Of a DNA stretch of 64,000 nt, positions 32,301 to 45,215 are shown piece by piece (position 1 is the stretch's first letter; each line of letters opens with the position of its first letter). The position numbers were made by a program, and so were the translations under genes. This stretch comes from Oreocharis arfaki (taxonomy: Eukaryota > Chordata > Aves > Passeriformes > Paramythiidae): the NCBI GenBank assembly GCA_013398015.1, contig VZRR01011618.1, forward strand, positions 1,864,298 through 1,928,297. Direction: 5' to 3'. The notes under the pieces were generated by a model. It did not search any database. It was not told where the DNA came from and saw only the letters and a list, made by a program, of their open reading frames with translations.

Positions 32301-35109
32301 ACTGCTTTAGTGTGGCCAGTGCTGTGGGAGGAGAAAGAAACCCTCCTTTGAAGACCTTCCCGAAAAGAAACTGCATCCACCTGGGCAGTGCTTTGCTTAT
32401 CAGCAAGGCTGGACTGAGAAGTGGTGGCACTGGCACTGTGTGAGGACAGTTAAAGTTACTGGATGGGGTGTGGAAGAAGTGCATCGAGTGCTGCCAGAGA
32501 CACTTGGTACGGGGAGATAAGCACCGGCTGTCCCGCCAGCTAATGAGACAAGCATGAGTTGTCAGTCTGGAAATCTAAGATACCATCTTTGGATTAGGGA
32601 GAGGCTCAAGTACAGGGCAACAGTAATTACTGATTTAAAACAATCACAGTGATTGTGTAATATTCCCTGGCACTGAAAAACCATTATTGCCTACTTATGG
32701 ATACAGGTGAACAATGGGGAGAGCCCATCTGTCAGTTGCTAGGTGTTTCTTACAAACTCCCTTTGGCTCCAGAAAAATGTTGCTTTCTTCTTCAAGTAGG
32801 ACACTTGATGTTATACTTGTCACCTCCTTCTCTCAGAGTTTGAAGAGTACGAACACTTTAAGCTGCTTTGTTCACAGCTACTTGCACATCCAAGGGAAGA
32901 GTAGGTTTGATTGAGTGCTTGCTGATTGTAATACTTTGTAGAGGCCTGACACCAGTCCCCTCTGGGGAGGGTATAGCTGTACTGGTGGAAGCAAAAATAG
33001 AGAAGTGGGGAGAGGGCTGAGAACTTCCACCCACCCTGCTTGCAGAGGTGCAGTTTGACACTGCCTTGCTGATGAGATCTCCACTTAGTCTTTGCAGGCT
33101 CCAGGTGCTGTTCTAATAGTTCTGAACTTCTTGCCCAAGGGGCTTGGCTGGCAAAGCAAGTTAGTTATGTTTACACTGCCCACCTCGAAGTGGTGAACCA
33201 CTGCAGGTTGGATGCCTGGTTGCTTTCATACTTGAAAAAATTGCTCCATTTGGCTAGGGTGGAGATGTCTTGAAGGATCAGAGTTCTTTGTTGTGGAAAG
33301 TCAAGGTCTGTCGAATATACCTTGAACTAATTTTAAACTGAAGTGACTATGCGATTAGGTCCTGAGACCTGTGAAGAAGGAGACTTGCTGGTACAATTGC
33401 GTTGCTGTGTTATTTCTACAGCTGTTGGGTTGCAGCTAACCATGTACACACAAAAAAAAGGCACCAAAGGAGTGTGGTCATGTTTACTAGTTGGTTACAA
33501 ATTAAGCTTACTGGCTGGAAGTCAAGAGATACCTTCATGAAGATGACGGGAAAGAGCTGGTTATTGAGTGGCGCTGGCTCTTGCCTCCAGTGATTGTGAG
33601 TGGCAGCAGGAGGCTTGTCTCTGCGTGCTTGTGTCTGGAGGAGTTGTGTTGGAGCAGTTGTCTGGGGAGGTTATGGACTGCATTGACTTTCTGGCAAATG
33701 AAGATGACAGTGAAACTTGACAAAGATGATAATCTGATGTCTAGAGCAGAAGAAAGTGGAATATCATTTTTAAAGTCAAATAGCTATATTGGAAGAACTC
33801 CCAAGGATAGGCAGGACTTCAAGAGAGTAGTAATGCATTTTTTATGTGCTTCAGGTTTCCTTCCTTGCAAGAGGAAGAAGATTCAAAATTTCCTGTGAAG
33901 TTATCGTAAGATAAAGTCTTACTTGAGAATTGCAAATCATGCACTTTCGCTTAGTCTGAAGTCATCTGTGTTCTCCTAAGTGCTGAAAAAAATCATTGAC
34001 TTAGGTACCCAGTTTAATATTGCCACAGCATCTTATTACTGTTTGGATTTATTTATTCTGTGTGTTGAGCCAGTTGCTTTACTGTGAATTGTATCAGCTT
34101 TTATGCTGTTATGATGGTAGTATCTAAGCTGGATAACTTTGGGCTGTTTGGTCTTTGTCAGCTTTCCCCTTTAAATTCGTCATTTTGAACTCCAGTGTGG
34201 CATTGGATGTAAACCTCTCTGTAGTGGCTTTCTGCTGGATAGCTGTTGATGGAAATTTGGGTGTTACGAAGGACATAGTTTTGATGGCTCATTAAGGAAA
34301 CAGAACTTTTTTTCAGTGACATTTAAGGCTTGGAGGAGGATTGGAGAAAACCCTTGCTCTGTAACTTATACTGGCAACCCCTCTCAAAACTTGGAGGAGC
34401 TCCAAAAGCAGGACCTGTGCCACTGAGTTATTAGTTTTGAGTTCTGCATGACTGTTCTTCTGTGGGAAGATGTTGTACTCAACATCCCAGTCCAGAGTTG
34501 TTTATATCTTGTAATGTTGGCTACCCAAAAAGTCCAGGAACAGAAGTAGACCGCTGAGGCTGAGATTGTGGCTTAGTGTTTTTCAAAGCTTGTTACGTGA
34601 GGAGCATCTGCCCAGATGATTGCAGACTTGATGGGATGCAGCAGCTGTATGCCTCATTGTCTGAGAAGTTAATTTTTTTGTCAGCTTGGGTCTTGTTTTT
34701 CTCTGGTGGTATTTTTTCCACTTCCTCCTCTGGGGAAGACGAGAGTCAACAAACTTCCTAACATCTGTAGAAAAGCTTTTTTTTTTTTTTAAGAGACATG
34801 CTACTTAAACACCTTATAGCTGGTAGATGCAAGCCACATTGAGCTTTTCCTCTTGGCTTCCTATTACTGTTTTCCTCAGGATTCAAAAATGTTTCTGACT
34901 CTTCTTCCCTCTATGCATTTGGTAGTGGTGCCATAATGTATAGTGGATCTTCTTTAGACTAGAGTCCTCAAGGTTGTGGACAAATTTGTTCTTCTAAAGT
35001 GTACCGTGATTTTTGTCCTGTGCCTTCCTTCATGTGTTTAAAAAGCAAGGAGTGCAGAGAGAAATTTGTTTACAATAGTTTGCTTTAAAGTTTGTTTCTG
35101 TGCTTGTAG

Positions 35110-35262
35110 GCAGAGATTTATAAACTCTTCAATGAAAACCACATAGAAGACAGACCTGAAACTTTGAATGCTCGTTTCTTGTGGCAGTATGGCCAGCGAA
35201 TGGTTTCTGGACGTGTTGGGACTTGCCTCTGTGTGATGTTAATAAAAAATGGCTATTCTGTG
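35110..35262 (+). other. Orphan exon-like open frame
   Basis: A 153-nt stretch follows a good acceptor (pyrimidine-rich TTTGTTTCTGTGCTTGTAG) and ends at a plausible donor (CTGTG|GTAACT). It is open in phase 0 at both ends for 51 codons (AEIYKLFNENHIEDR near the start, then ARFLWQYGQRMVSG). The same frame stays open to TGA at 35296-35298. Unlike the surrounding random translations, it is not Cys/Ser/Leu-dominated in its first 35 residues. I do not recognise the family. An AATAAA at 35240-35245 lies inside it, so it could instead be the end of an old retrocopy. It may also be chance. Confidence 0.25.
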
Positions 35263-37050
35263 GTAACTAGCACTCATTCACACCCTTCTGTAATCTGAAT
35301 TTTCAAGTTTAAGCAAGTTCTACATTTCCATTTTAAAAGCAGTTAAGACTTTCTTCACCATGTTCTATCCAGCTTAACAGGAGAGTCCCCTTTTGAACCT
35401 GTGTGCAGCTTCTGGAGTCCGGAAACAAACTGCTCAGCTAACTTGAAGGGTTTCAGCTAAAATGTGGTAGCAGTTTAATACCAGTTCCCTGTCCCTTCTC
35501 CAGTAGCTCTGTGCTAGTGAGGTGTCCAGTGAAATGCTTCCCTACTATGTGAAAATCCTTCCACTGGATGTTTAGACACTGCTGTGTGTTAGACTGTCTC
35601 CCATAACTGGAGTGTCTGCAGCGAAGAGCAAGACCAGCCTGTGCTAGAGGGCAGGGCGGGGGCCGGTATTCAAAGCTGCGGACAGGGAGACCTGGATGAA
35701 AACTTCTGCTGTGCTTGTACAGTTGTGGAAGTGGCTCTGGTTTTGTGTCTGTGCTGCCATGGGAATGAGTGCCATGTCATGAACATTTTGGTTGAGGATA
35801 GGAAAGCTCAGAGTGCTTCTTTCAGATTTGGTGCTAAACTGACCAAGTGAGAAACTGTAGCTTCAATGGAAACTGCAATAAAAAAGGCAGTGCTTTCCTT
35901 CTAGTTTGGAATTTCCGTTTAGAAAGAAAAAAGGTGTTAAGAGTACTGATTGGAGGAAGTGTTGACAATTTTAGAATTTAAAATTGAACTCCTCTTGAGG
36001 TGACTTGAAACAAAATGGTGGGAGTTTTGTGTGTCCTTGAGATGGTTCAGGTTGGGGTAGGGGTCACAGGCAGTACTGTGTCACAGCACTAACTCAAAGC
36101 TTGAGGTGCTCTTTGTGCAGTTGCAGCCAAGGCTTCCTTGCTGCTCTGGGGGTGAGTTTTTGCTGGCAAGGAGGGAGCTTAGTGTACAGACATGAGCAAT
36201 CCCTTCTGGCTGAAGGTAGGATTTGCCCGGCAGCTGGTTGAGGTGAGTCCATGGATGTACAGAACCAGTTTTGATCCCAATCAGCCGGCGGGGATTTGAA
36301 CTGGCTGCCTGGAATGGAGGGACCTGCACTCTGGTGACTCCTGCACAACCAGTGTGGGAAGCTGGGACACGTGTGGCAATGCTTGTAGGGTTAGGGAAGC
36401 TTAAGCCCTCAGAGCTGAATCTAGATGCCATGCTTGGTGGTGGTGAGATGTGGCCGGGGAGGATGGGAGTGAGGTAGTGAACTGAATAGTCTGCTGTGCA
36501 AAGGGTGCTTTTGTTTCCAGGCTGGGGTTCTTGTGTGCATCTCATCTGCTGTCAAGTCCACTTTGTTTTATTAAGACTTTTGTGAAGGCTTTATTTGCTC
36601 AAACAGAAGGTATTTAGATTTGCTGCCCCAGTGCTTCCAATTAGTGAACTTGTGCCTCCAGCTTCCTTCCAGTTGTTTATTGAACCAGGTGTCTGCTGCA
36701 CAGCCTCTTCCCTTACTCTGAGCTTGACCTGCTTTCCTCATGTTGGCAGAAAAAGTAGGGCAGATTTCTAGCTTTGGGTATTATTAGCCTGGAAGCAAAA
36801 AGACACCCTGGGTTTTTATCACCCCCTTCCTAAAAGAGCTAACCTGTGATGATGCTTCATGAAGCACTATGGTGATGCCAGGAGCCCTGGTCTGTGGGAA
36901 GGTGGAGGACAGGCCATTATTCTGTTTCTGGCTGTCTTGAGGGATTCATTTGGCTGCAGATGGAGGGAGAAAAAGAGTCCCTAATGTAGTCCTTGGACAA
37001 GAGAGTTTCTAGGGTTCAGGAACATAACCAGAGCCCAAACATACCGTAAT

Positions 37051-37062
37051 TTCTTTTTCTTT

Positions 37063-37108
<46 letters not shown>

Positions 37109-37150
37109 NNNNNNNNNNNNNNNNNNNNNNNNNNNNNNNNNNNNNNNNNN
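37051..37150. other. Poly-T tract and assembly gap
   Basis: A TTCTTTTTCTTTTC lead passes into an unbroken T run that ends at 37108 in 42 n's (37109-37150). The true length of the homopolymer and any sequence behind it are unknown. Confidence 0.97.
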
Positions 37151-37813
37151 AAGCTTCTGAGGTGATGCTGTGCCCCTGAGTGGCAGCAAAGTCTGGCCTG
37201 ACCTTCCTTGTTGTGGCCTTGGTTGTCAGAACTGTGTTTAGAGTGTGCCAGTGAATGCTGTTTCCCGGACATGTGTAGTTGGGATGTAACAGAATTCAGC
37301 CTGGAAACAGCTTGAGCACCTAGTTTTTGAAAACTGATCATTTTACATTCCTGGAGCCCTGTGTTAGTGCTTTATCTTGCTGACCAGCTGATGACATTAA
37401 TTGCTGAAGGCCGACAGTCAAAACAGGATCCAGACCTCTTCCTGCTTTCACTTAAAGTAGATAGGTTTTCCTGGTCACCTGCTTAAGGATTTTGTCCCCA
37501 CCTTTTTGGGTGGATGGTGGCAGTTGCAATAACACTGATTATTAATCAGCTGTTACTTTAGGCCGCAAATTTACTGTCTGTCACTAAAACTTCTAGGGAA
37601 CTGATGGGTAGCTGCTATTGTAAAGAATAACCAAAGGTTTTTGTCCTGACCTACCTTGTTTGATTCCTTAAAATAGACCAATGCTGCTCGTATCTGACTT
37701 ACCACAGCTTCGCAGCTGTATATGAATAACCTATTTTGTGACATGCTTTCAATCTTTTTTTTTCCTCCAGTCTTAATTTAACCTATAATACTGTTCTTTT
37801 TCATTTCTTTCAG

Positions 37814-38093
37814 AATGGACTGCTGAATTGGGATTTATTGCAGACTCAACTGTACAGCGCTGCTCGTTGCTTCATCTATTACTAGTTATTTAAATTGGGC
37901 TTTTAATATCCTGCCAGCTGCTGTCCACACACACATGGTGCATTGTTGCCATTCTCAGAATTGCATCTTTGAAACCCAGGCCCTCAGTAACCTTCATCGA
38001 AGAAAGAGGCGACCTCCTACGTACGTTTGTAGAGGGAGTTTTTGGCCCTGCTGCCCTCTGGCTTTCTGGCTGGTGCTGTATTTCTGAGACACT
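37814..38093 (+). other. CLASP1: CLASP1 5' untranslated part of the first coding exon
   Basis: The exon starts after a strong acceptor (TTTTTCATTTCTTTCAG ending at 37813) and runs 280 nt to the ATG. It carries a minimal uORF (ATG GAC TGC TGA at 37815) and a 50-codon uORF (37935-38087). The exon start is inferred from the splice site. Confidence 0.65.
37935..38087 (+). promoter_or_regulatory. Upstream ORF, 50 codons, in the CLASP1 leader
   Basis: ATG at 37935 (G at +4, weak C at -3) opens a frame of 50 codons ending in TGA at 38085-38087, six nucleotides before the CLASP1 ATG. The predicted peptide starts MVHCCHSQNCIFETQ, has a basic middle (HRRKRRPP) and a hydrophobic Trp/Leu-rich end. Translation of it would tend to limit, or require reinitiation for, CLASP1 synthesis. 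The frame is seen; its use is inferred. Confidence 0.55.
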
Positions 38094-38288
38094 ATGGAGC
38101 CCAGTATGGAGTACTGCTTAGCGCAGGTGCTGCAGAAGGATGTTGGAAAGAGACTTCAGGTCGGCCAGGAACTGATAGATTATTTCTCAGATAAACAGAA
38201 GTCAGCTGACCTTGAACATGATCAGACTATGCTGGATAAAATGGTTGATGGACTGGCCACTTCTTGGGTAAATTCCAGCAATTACAAG
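38094..38288 (+). CDS. CLASP1: CLASP1, first coding exon (gene continues past the window)
   Basis: CLASP1 is a microtubule plus-end tracking protein that promotes rescue and suppresses catastrophe at kinetochores, the cell cortex and the Golgi. This exon gives its first 65 residues. It begins MEPSMEYCLAQVLQKDVGKR and continues through QVGQELIDYFSDKQKSADLE to LATSWVNSSNYK, nearly identical to human CLASP1 as recalled. It forms the first helices of the TOG1 (HEAT-repeat) domain. The ATG has A at -3 and G at +4. The donor is AAG|GTAAGA in phase 0. Human exons for the next residues (VVLLGMDILSALVTRL) were looked for downstream and not found, so the following intron is longer than 25.7 kb. Confidence 0.96.
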
Positions 38289-41200
38289 GTAAGACTTTGT
38301 CACGTGGGATGTGATTACTGTCAGAAGCTTTGATGTCAAGTGCTACTTGATCTAAATGAAAGCTGTATAGTAGACATTTTATTGTACTGTTCTGTAATTA
38401 CACTGAATCAGTGATTGTTGTTCCATATCGTGGTAGCTGATAGCTGCTGTGATATCGAGGACTCAAGGCAGTAAGAATTCAGTAAATGGTGTTTTAAGCA
38501 CAAGTGGATTTACATTTGGCATTCATAGTTTGTGATATCCTGGCTTCTTTGTGTACCTTGTTAGCTGGTGGCACTCTGATCATGCCAGTAGTTAGCAATG
38601 TTGATGATTTCCTGCCACATTAAAAGGTTTATAAATCTGAAATAAAGCAAATATAAACTGCACTTGTTTTCACTGTCATTAAACCTTGCTAGACTTCTTT
38701 TCTTATTTTTGTGGGCAACACAGTAAATCAGTTGTACTTGGCTCAAGGAAAATAATGTTGTGTGTATGAGTCTTCCGTTGAATTTGATAGTGTTGAGATG
38801 AGTTGGTAGGACGTGGAACTCCACTGCCTTGTTATCCCTGTCATGTTACTTCATCTCCTTACAGGTTTAGAGAGAAAGTCATACCACAGCCATGTACTGT
38901 GGGAGTGGGGAGGGATTCTCAGCTGTGACTTGAAAAACTCCTGTCCTGGTCTGTTCGTGAGGCTCTCCGGAAAGTCTCATAGAGTACTGAAGCTATTGTA
39001 TGGGATGTAATAATGTTCCTTTTTGGTAACTCCAGGAGAATCTCAGAGTGAAAGTTCCTACAGAGCTGAGCCTAAAGATGTTTAACTGAGGGTTGTGCTG
39101 GAGTTCACACCTGTTGAAGTGAAGGAGGGACTGGCTGTGTAGGTTTTAAGTGCTCTGGACCTCAACGTACTCAAATTAATTTAAATTACTTTTAAAAGAA
39201 GTTATGATTGGGAAATGGTTGTGAGATTGCAGAGCGTTCTGCACAACTGCATTTCTTTCTCTTCATATTTGTCAACAAGCAGCTGTTGTAGAAGCTGTTT
39301 GGCATGTAGGGAAAAAAAAACCCCAAACATTAAAAACAATCACCAAAGCAGATATGGTCTTAATAGAAGATCTGTTCTGGTGGAACACAGGAAGAAATTT
39401 TTAGTTTGCTGTTGTGAACAAGCAGTATACATATAATTTTCTGAGAGTATTGCGTATTCTTCTTGCCCCTTTTCTTGCTAACTGGTTTTCTCTTACAAAC
39501 TTCCATGATTCTCAGTGGAAGAGTAACCCAAGCACAGTAAAATTGAAATTGTTACAAAATGTGCTATTTGCATGGATTTCGCGAAGTGATGTGGTTCACA
39601 GAGCTGTGCAGTGCTTTGCAATCCCAATATCACACTTAGTTTGCAGAGTTTCTGTTCAGATAACTTGCTTGTCTTCCCAATCTTTTGTCTGTTGATCTAC
39701 ACACTTACAATGATCTCTGTGGTATTCATTTTCCAATAACTGACTGGTGGCACTTCTGTACTGCAGTGTCTCTGTTCCAGAACTCATGCTGCTGAGCTGG
39801 CTGGTTATTAATGTGTGTGTTCTATAGATAGCATTTGCTGTGATTAATAAATTCTAGTAAGCATAACAGAGACCTGTCTCAGATGTCTGGAGGGTGTTTT
39901 CTCAGTGAATGAGTATAACAGGAGATGTGAAGCCTTTGAATGAGGCAAGCTGACTATATGGAGGTCAGTGATGTGGTGAAGTGTGCTTCAGGATCCAGCC
40001 AAGGCTTAGTGCACCCTCTTATGCCAGTCTCTTCCTTTTGTTTTAATGCCTGCATCTGCGTTGTCATTGCTTTTTTTCCTGCTTGTGGGGTGAGGGTTCG
40101 GAAGCTCTGCTTTGTCCAGTATGAAAGACCACGGGGGAACTGATGTCATCTGATCCAGTTCATGGATTAATGTGTCAACTTTAGGAGTGGGAGGCCAAGC
40201 ATCACTGCCCTAGGATAGCCATCTGGAGAGCTAAACTGCAATGGTCTGGTCACAGCGGAAGAAGCTGAAGTATTTGTAGTCTGTTTCTCTTCTCACCTCA
40301 GTCTCTTTATTTGAAAAAGTATCAGCTTAAAACAAAGATCATCTGCATGATTTGAAATTTCCTGATACTTGAGTGATAAAGTGTGTGCTCTCAGAATAAG
40401 ACTGAGTGTGGATAACAGACCCTTTATCTTGGGACAGCATGCAGTTGATTCATGGCTCCTGCCTGTCTAGGACTCCTCTAACTAAACCCTTGTGCTTATA
40501 TGTTATCACCGAGGAAACATCAGCTAACCAGAGATGTGACATCTCTAAGGCAAACTGGCTGAGTCTGGATTAAAGGCAACTTGAACTGATGATGAAATTG
40601 CACTTTTACAGGAAGGGCTCAGACTGTCTCCCTCATGGGCATGCAAGTTTGATCTGTGTATGTCATGGCCATCATTGACCTTTTTAGGCTTTGCTGTTTT
40701 TCTATACATTGTTTCTATTTTTTCATGACACTGTTTTGTGAAGTTCTTGACCTCAGCACCATGACTGTAGACAATGGAGTCTTCTTTTTCAAGAGATACA
40801 GGAAAAAAAAGAATGATGGAGGGCAGAGATGCTTTTCTTTACTTGGTGCTGTCCTAAGTCTGTTAAAAACATCATGTGTAAAACATAGTGAGGCCTAACA
40901 TGCTTCTGATAGCACTCAGTACTCTGAAACTCTTCTAACAAATGGTCTTGTGACCTGATCACTGGTTCCTGCTTTGTAACAGGCAGCTGCCTTAGGTGCA
41001 GAAGGTGCTTAGATAGTTCAGGATCCTTTTCAAGTCAGAGAAACATAAAGGTGATTATATGAAGCAAGGCACTGAGGTTCAGTGCAAAGCCATTTGGGTG
41101 TTTGTTCTTACCAGGAGTGTGCTTGAACTGCACCCAACAGCCATGGGAGGCTTGAGTTTTCTCAGCAAGAGAATGGTGCAGAGTGAAAAGATGAATTCTC

Positions 41201-44200
41201 TTTGAGCGCTCTTACTCCTCTTTGGAGTGCAGTTGCTTAGAGCAGACAGACTGTGCGGGCACTCGGAGTTGTGGATTACACTAGTGAGGTCAGGCTGAGG
41301 CAGGTATTGCAGGATGCTGCAGACCAAAGAGGAATTCTGCCTCTGGTCTGTTTCTTCATTTTGTGCTTTGCTTGGTCTGTGCTGTTTCAGGATGGTGGTT
41401 CTGCTGGACTCCTTTTCTTCCCCTGCGAAGCAGGTAAGAGAGTTCTTTTGCTGAGCTTTGAATTGCTGAACAATAACTAAGGCTGGTCCAGAGCTGTCTG
41501 TCTTGAGACATGAGGCAAAACAGCACAGGAGTGTCAGAGGCTTCAGCATGCCCTCTCAGGTTCACAATCCTGTGGCAAGGGGAGAGAGCTGAAATTGTCA
41601 GTAATCCCTTAGTGAGCCATCTCTCTTTGAGCTGCTTCTGCAGCATTTAGTAATGCTGATGTTAAATGTGCAGGATCTCCTGGCTTATCTGTGGCTGATG
41701 AGCCTTTCTCAGTACCCAAACCATGATGTTTCATATTAAGGTGTAATGTAAAATAATGTGTCCAGGACCTTAAAGTAGTTTTCAACCAGCCTGATACTCC
41801 TAGAGGTGAACTGAGAATGTTTGGCAGTGACCTTCTCTTGCCTGCTTCTCCTCAACAGTATTGGGAGATGAGGTCTCTTGCACCTTTCTTTTCCCTGGGA
41901 TGTGTTGCCTGTGCTGTTGGAGTTGAGGTTTCCAGTGGAAATAGCCCTTGTTATTGCAGGGTTTTTTTTTTTAGGCCGACATCCAAGAATGAACTTGGAG
42001 ACTGGTGGTGACAGAGCCTTCAAGCAGATAGGGTCCAACATATTGAAGAGAGATCCTATTCAGTGTTTTCACAAGTTGCATAGTGGTAGGAGAGGCCAGT
42101 TTGAAGTGAAACTGGATGGAGGTTTGCAGTAAGGAATTGGATAAAGCTTTGTATTTTTTTCATGCACTTTGGCAAGTAGTGATTTTTTTTTTTGTGCTGC
42201 ACTGGTCTCACTGGACAGGGTTTGCTTTCCAAGGAGAGTATTTCACCTTGCATGGGATGGACCCGTTGTCCAAGTGCACCTCGGTCTGTGCGAGGCTCTG
42301 TGCCCAGCAGCCTGCAGGACTGGGTTTTGCCTCTGAGAGGCGAGTTAGGAACTGACATGGTTAACAGACCCCCGGGTCTGAGGACACATCCACAGCCTCC
42401 TGCTGTGCTGGTAGACTCAGTCTGTCAGGGCAGAGCTGTGTCCTGAGCTTCGTTTTTGTTCACGTATGCAGCACTTCAGATTTGATTTGTGTAGCTCCCA
42501 GCTCATTTTGTTACTGAGAGAGACATCATGGTCTTTAAAGTAAAATGAGAGATGTTAACGAGAATTTTTTTTATATGGTGAAATATTGCATGGATATTTT
42601 ATTTCCCTTGACAAAATTCCTAATAGCATTAGAGAAAGCAACCTTCCATTCTGATCTGTTTCTGAATATCAAGCATTACAAGAGCATGTTTCACTGAGCT
42701 AAAGAGAAATAAAACTTACATACATAAATTAGCTGGCTTTCTTAAACTGTGTATTGAATAATTTTTTTTTGCTTGCTAATTGAGGGGTAGAACAGATGGT
42801 GCAGGCTTAGTTTAAAGTGGCATCCATTAGAGTTACTTAAGCTGATGAATGGTTGTTCACTATAAGCATACATTTGTTCTCTATACCATGTTTATTTTGG
42901 TTAAAATTCGGTAGAAGAAATCGTGATTTAAGAAATAATTATCATCCATGGTTATGTGTTGATATGATAATTTGGTGAGTGTGTTTTGTTGAGTATGTCA
43001 TGCACGGAGGAAAAGGGCTTCGCCATCTGGGGAAGAAAAAGAGACTTGTAAAGGGTTTCCAGGCAGCTGCTGTTAGCTTGTGAGTTTTGAGCTGCGGAGG
43101 GGGCATGGAGATCAGTAATGTATATACATTCATCTAGCACTTTCGTCCCTTAAAACCTCTTTACCATGAAGCTGAAATTGCTAATAAAAAGGAATTAAAT
43201 TGGTTTTGAGCACAAAAGATGCGAGAAAGCGACTGGAGGAAAAGTGATGTTGATATCTGGACTTGAGAGTAGAGCCTATTCCTTGCATATGCCCATATTA
43301 CAAAAGATATCTTGGCAAAAACTGTTTATGATGACTTTTCTTGTTGGAGAGGAGTTTCCTTAGGCAGGGCTAAAGACTCATTTGGTTTGAACTGCATTTG
43401 TGGAGTGTGCCCAGTCCTTATTTTTAGTCTTCTGTGCTGGCATGCTCTTAATAGGTGGATTTTCCTGCCTTAAACTTAGGGAAGAGCAGAGTTTTGGCTC
43501 CAGGATATCCAGTTTCCTGTAGGCATTGATGTTAATTCCCAGTCTAGCTGATCGGTTGTTTTTGTTCTGGCTCTAGTAGCTGGACCTGCCTTCCCAACAC
43601 TTAACTGCTCCGTGTGGTAACTTGATTGGATTATGGTGCAGCTCTTGCCGCAATGGTATCAGCAGTGTGGGGAGTGCCACAGAGGGTGCAGTGCAGAATA
43701 GAAGATTGTAGCAGCTGGAATAGATCAAATTCAGTACTGGCTTCAGACCTTTGTATTCAGGGCAGGGGAAAAATGAACTGCTCTAATAAGTCAGCATTTA
43801 GAATTTCCTTGTGGATTTTTCTTCGTACCTAAAAGGTAATAATGACTGCTGTAGCAGGTGGGATCGTCTTTTTCTGGCTGTGGTGGGAAGAACTTGAGTG
43901 GAGCAGTTATGCTTTCTTGTTTCATGCAAAATGTGGATGTGCTACTGGTTGCATAAAACAAAAGGTTTGTGAGCCTGAGTGTACCAAACAACAGTACCTT
44001 TCAGTCATTTACCAGGGTATTACCAAATCAAATATAAATAATGAGAACCTACAGGATCTCAAGGGAGTGTTAAGAGTGGAGATGCAGTGTTGAAATAATT
44101 AGGACAGAAGTTTGTTTCCATAGTGGCACATTCAAGCTCTGCCTAACCTCTTTTCCACTGGTTTTAGAGCGCAATATCCAAAACTCATTAATGAAATGAA

Positions 44201-44669
44201 GGGGAAAATAACCCCATGCCTGAGTAGAAAGGTAGCTTTTGCAAACCAAAGTGTATTTCCTTTGGGTCACCTGTTTCAGAAGTAGTTGAAGCCTGGAGCA
44301 GAGTCCTCAGGCGTCCCAGAAGTGACTGCAACACAGCAACCGTACAAACCCTAATGAGATGCTTTAAACCAACCAAGAGTTTGGCATGCAGTAAAACCCC
44401 TCCAACCCTTTTCATCTCTCTTGTTTTCACCAAAGCAGCCCAAGTCTAATTGCAACACTTACATGGTGTGTAATTAAAAGACAACTTGATATCCTGTCCC
44501 TTGGTGGCCCATAGTGAATGGTGAGAAATAGATGGAAATATGGGATACAAAGTAGAAGTCTTCTTGTATATCACTCTGGCTTGTAGAGATTGGAATCCCT
44601 GATTCTGTTTGCTGGCCAAATTAAGTTCCCATAGGATTTTAGTGCTGGGACTAATAAATGTTGTCTGTG

Positions 44670-44835
44670 GCTGGTTTTATTCTTGTTGGTTTGTTTGGTG
44701 TGTCAGTGTGTTTTTGTTTGTTTTTTTGCATTTTTGTGTGTGTGGTTTTGGGTTTGTAGAGTTTTTTTTGGTGTGTGTGTTTTTTAAGGGTTGTTTTTTT
44801 TGGGTTTTGTTTGTTTGGGTGTTTTTGTTTTGATA
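44670..44835 (+). repeat. T/G-rich low-complexity tract
   Basis: The plus strand is almost only T and G, with TTTG, TGTG and T-run blocks and few A or C. It makes a spurious cysteine/phenylalanine/valine-rich open frame on the plus strand and a Lys/Asn/Thr-rich one on the minus strand. Confidence 0.9.
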
Positions 44836-45215
44836 GATATGTTTTCTCTTGGGTGTTTGGTAGAGTGACTGCCTCAGCAAGGGCCAGGCCAACAGGCTCT
44901 AGTTTGGGCCTGGGAGTCTGGGTCAACACACAACAGACTGAACCATTGTGGTTACTAAATTGAGAGGATAAAGGTATTCCTTTAATGCTGGTGTAGTGTT
45001 TCATTTGCAGCACTTCAGTGCTTGTCACCAGGGTTTATTAGAGGTCTAACGGAGTTAGCCAGCTCTCAGAAAACCTTGGTGTGTATTGCTTCACTGCAGG
45101 CTAAGGGTCACAGCTGATGCATTGGTGGAAAAGGCAGGTTATTGGGGATTGATTTTCATGGGATAAGGGTGTACTAATGCTATTGTAGAGTGCCTTATTG
45201 GGCCCTTCTGTGGCA

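Larger units (their letters stand above)
26641..37813 (+). other. CLASP1: CLASP1 first intron (5'UTR intron)
   Basis: About 11 kb between the CpG-island promoter and the coding exon. No recognisable gene was found. It contains a candidate orphan exon at 35110-35262, a T run at about 34778-34791, and a poly-T tract with an assembly gap at 37051-37150. The left boundary is approximate because the exon 1 donor is not fixed. Confidence 0.65.

Noticed and set aside
33581..33898. 105-codon plus-strand frame with a Lys/Asp-rich middle
   Set aside because: No splice context, no recognised motif, and composition typical of intron sequence.
42180..42320. Peptide LHGMDPLSKC resembling the start of CLASP1 exon 3 (LLGMDILSAL)
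   Set aside because: The similarity ends after ten residues, and there is no acceptor in the right place or matching continuation.
44609..44833. Hydrophobic 74-codon frame resembling a membrane peptide
   Set aside because: It is a translation of the T/G-rich low-complexity tract.
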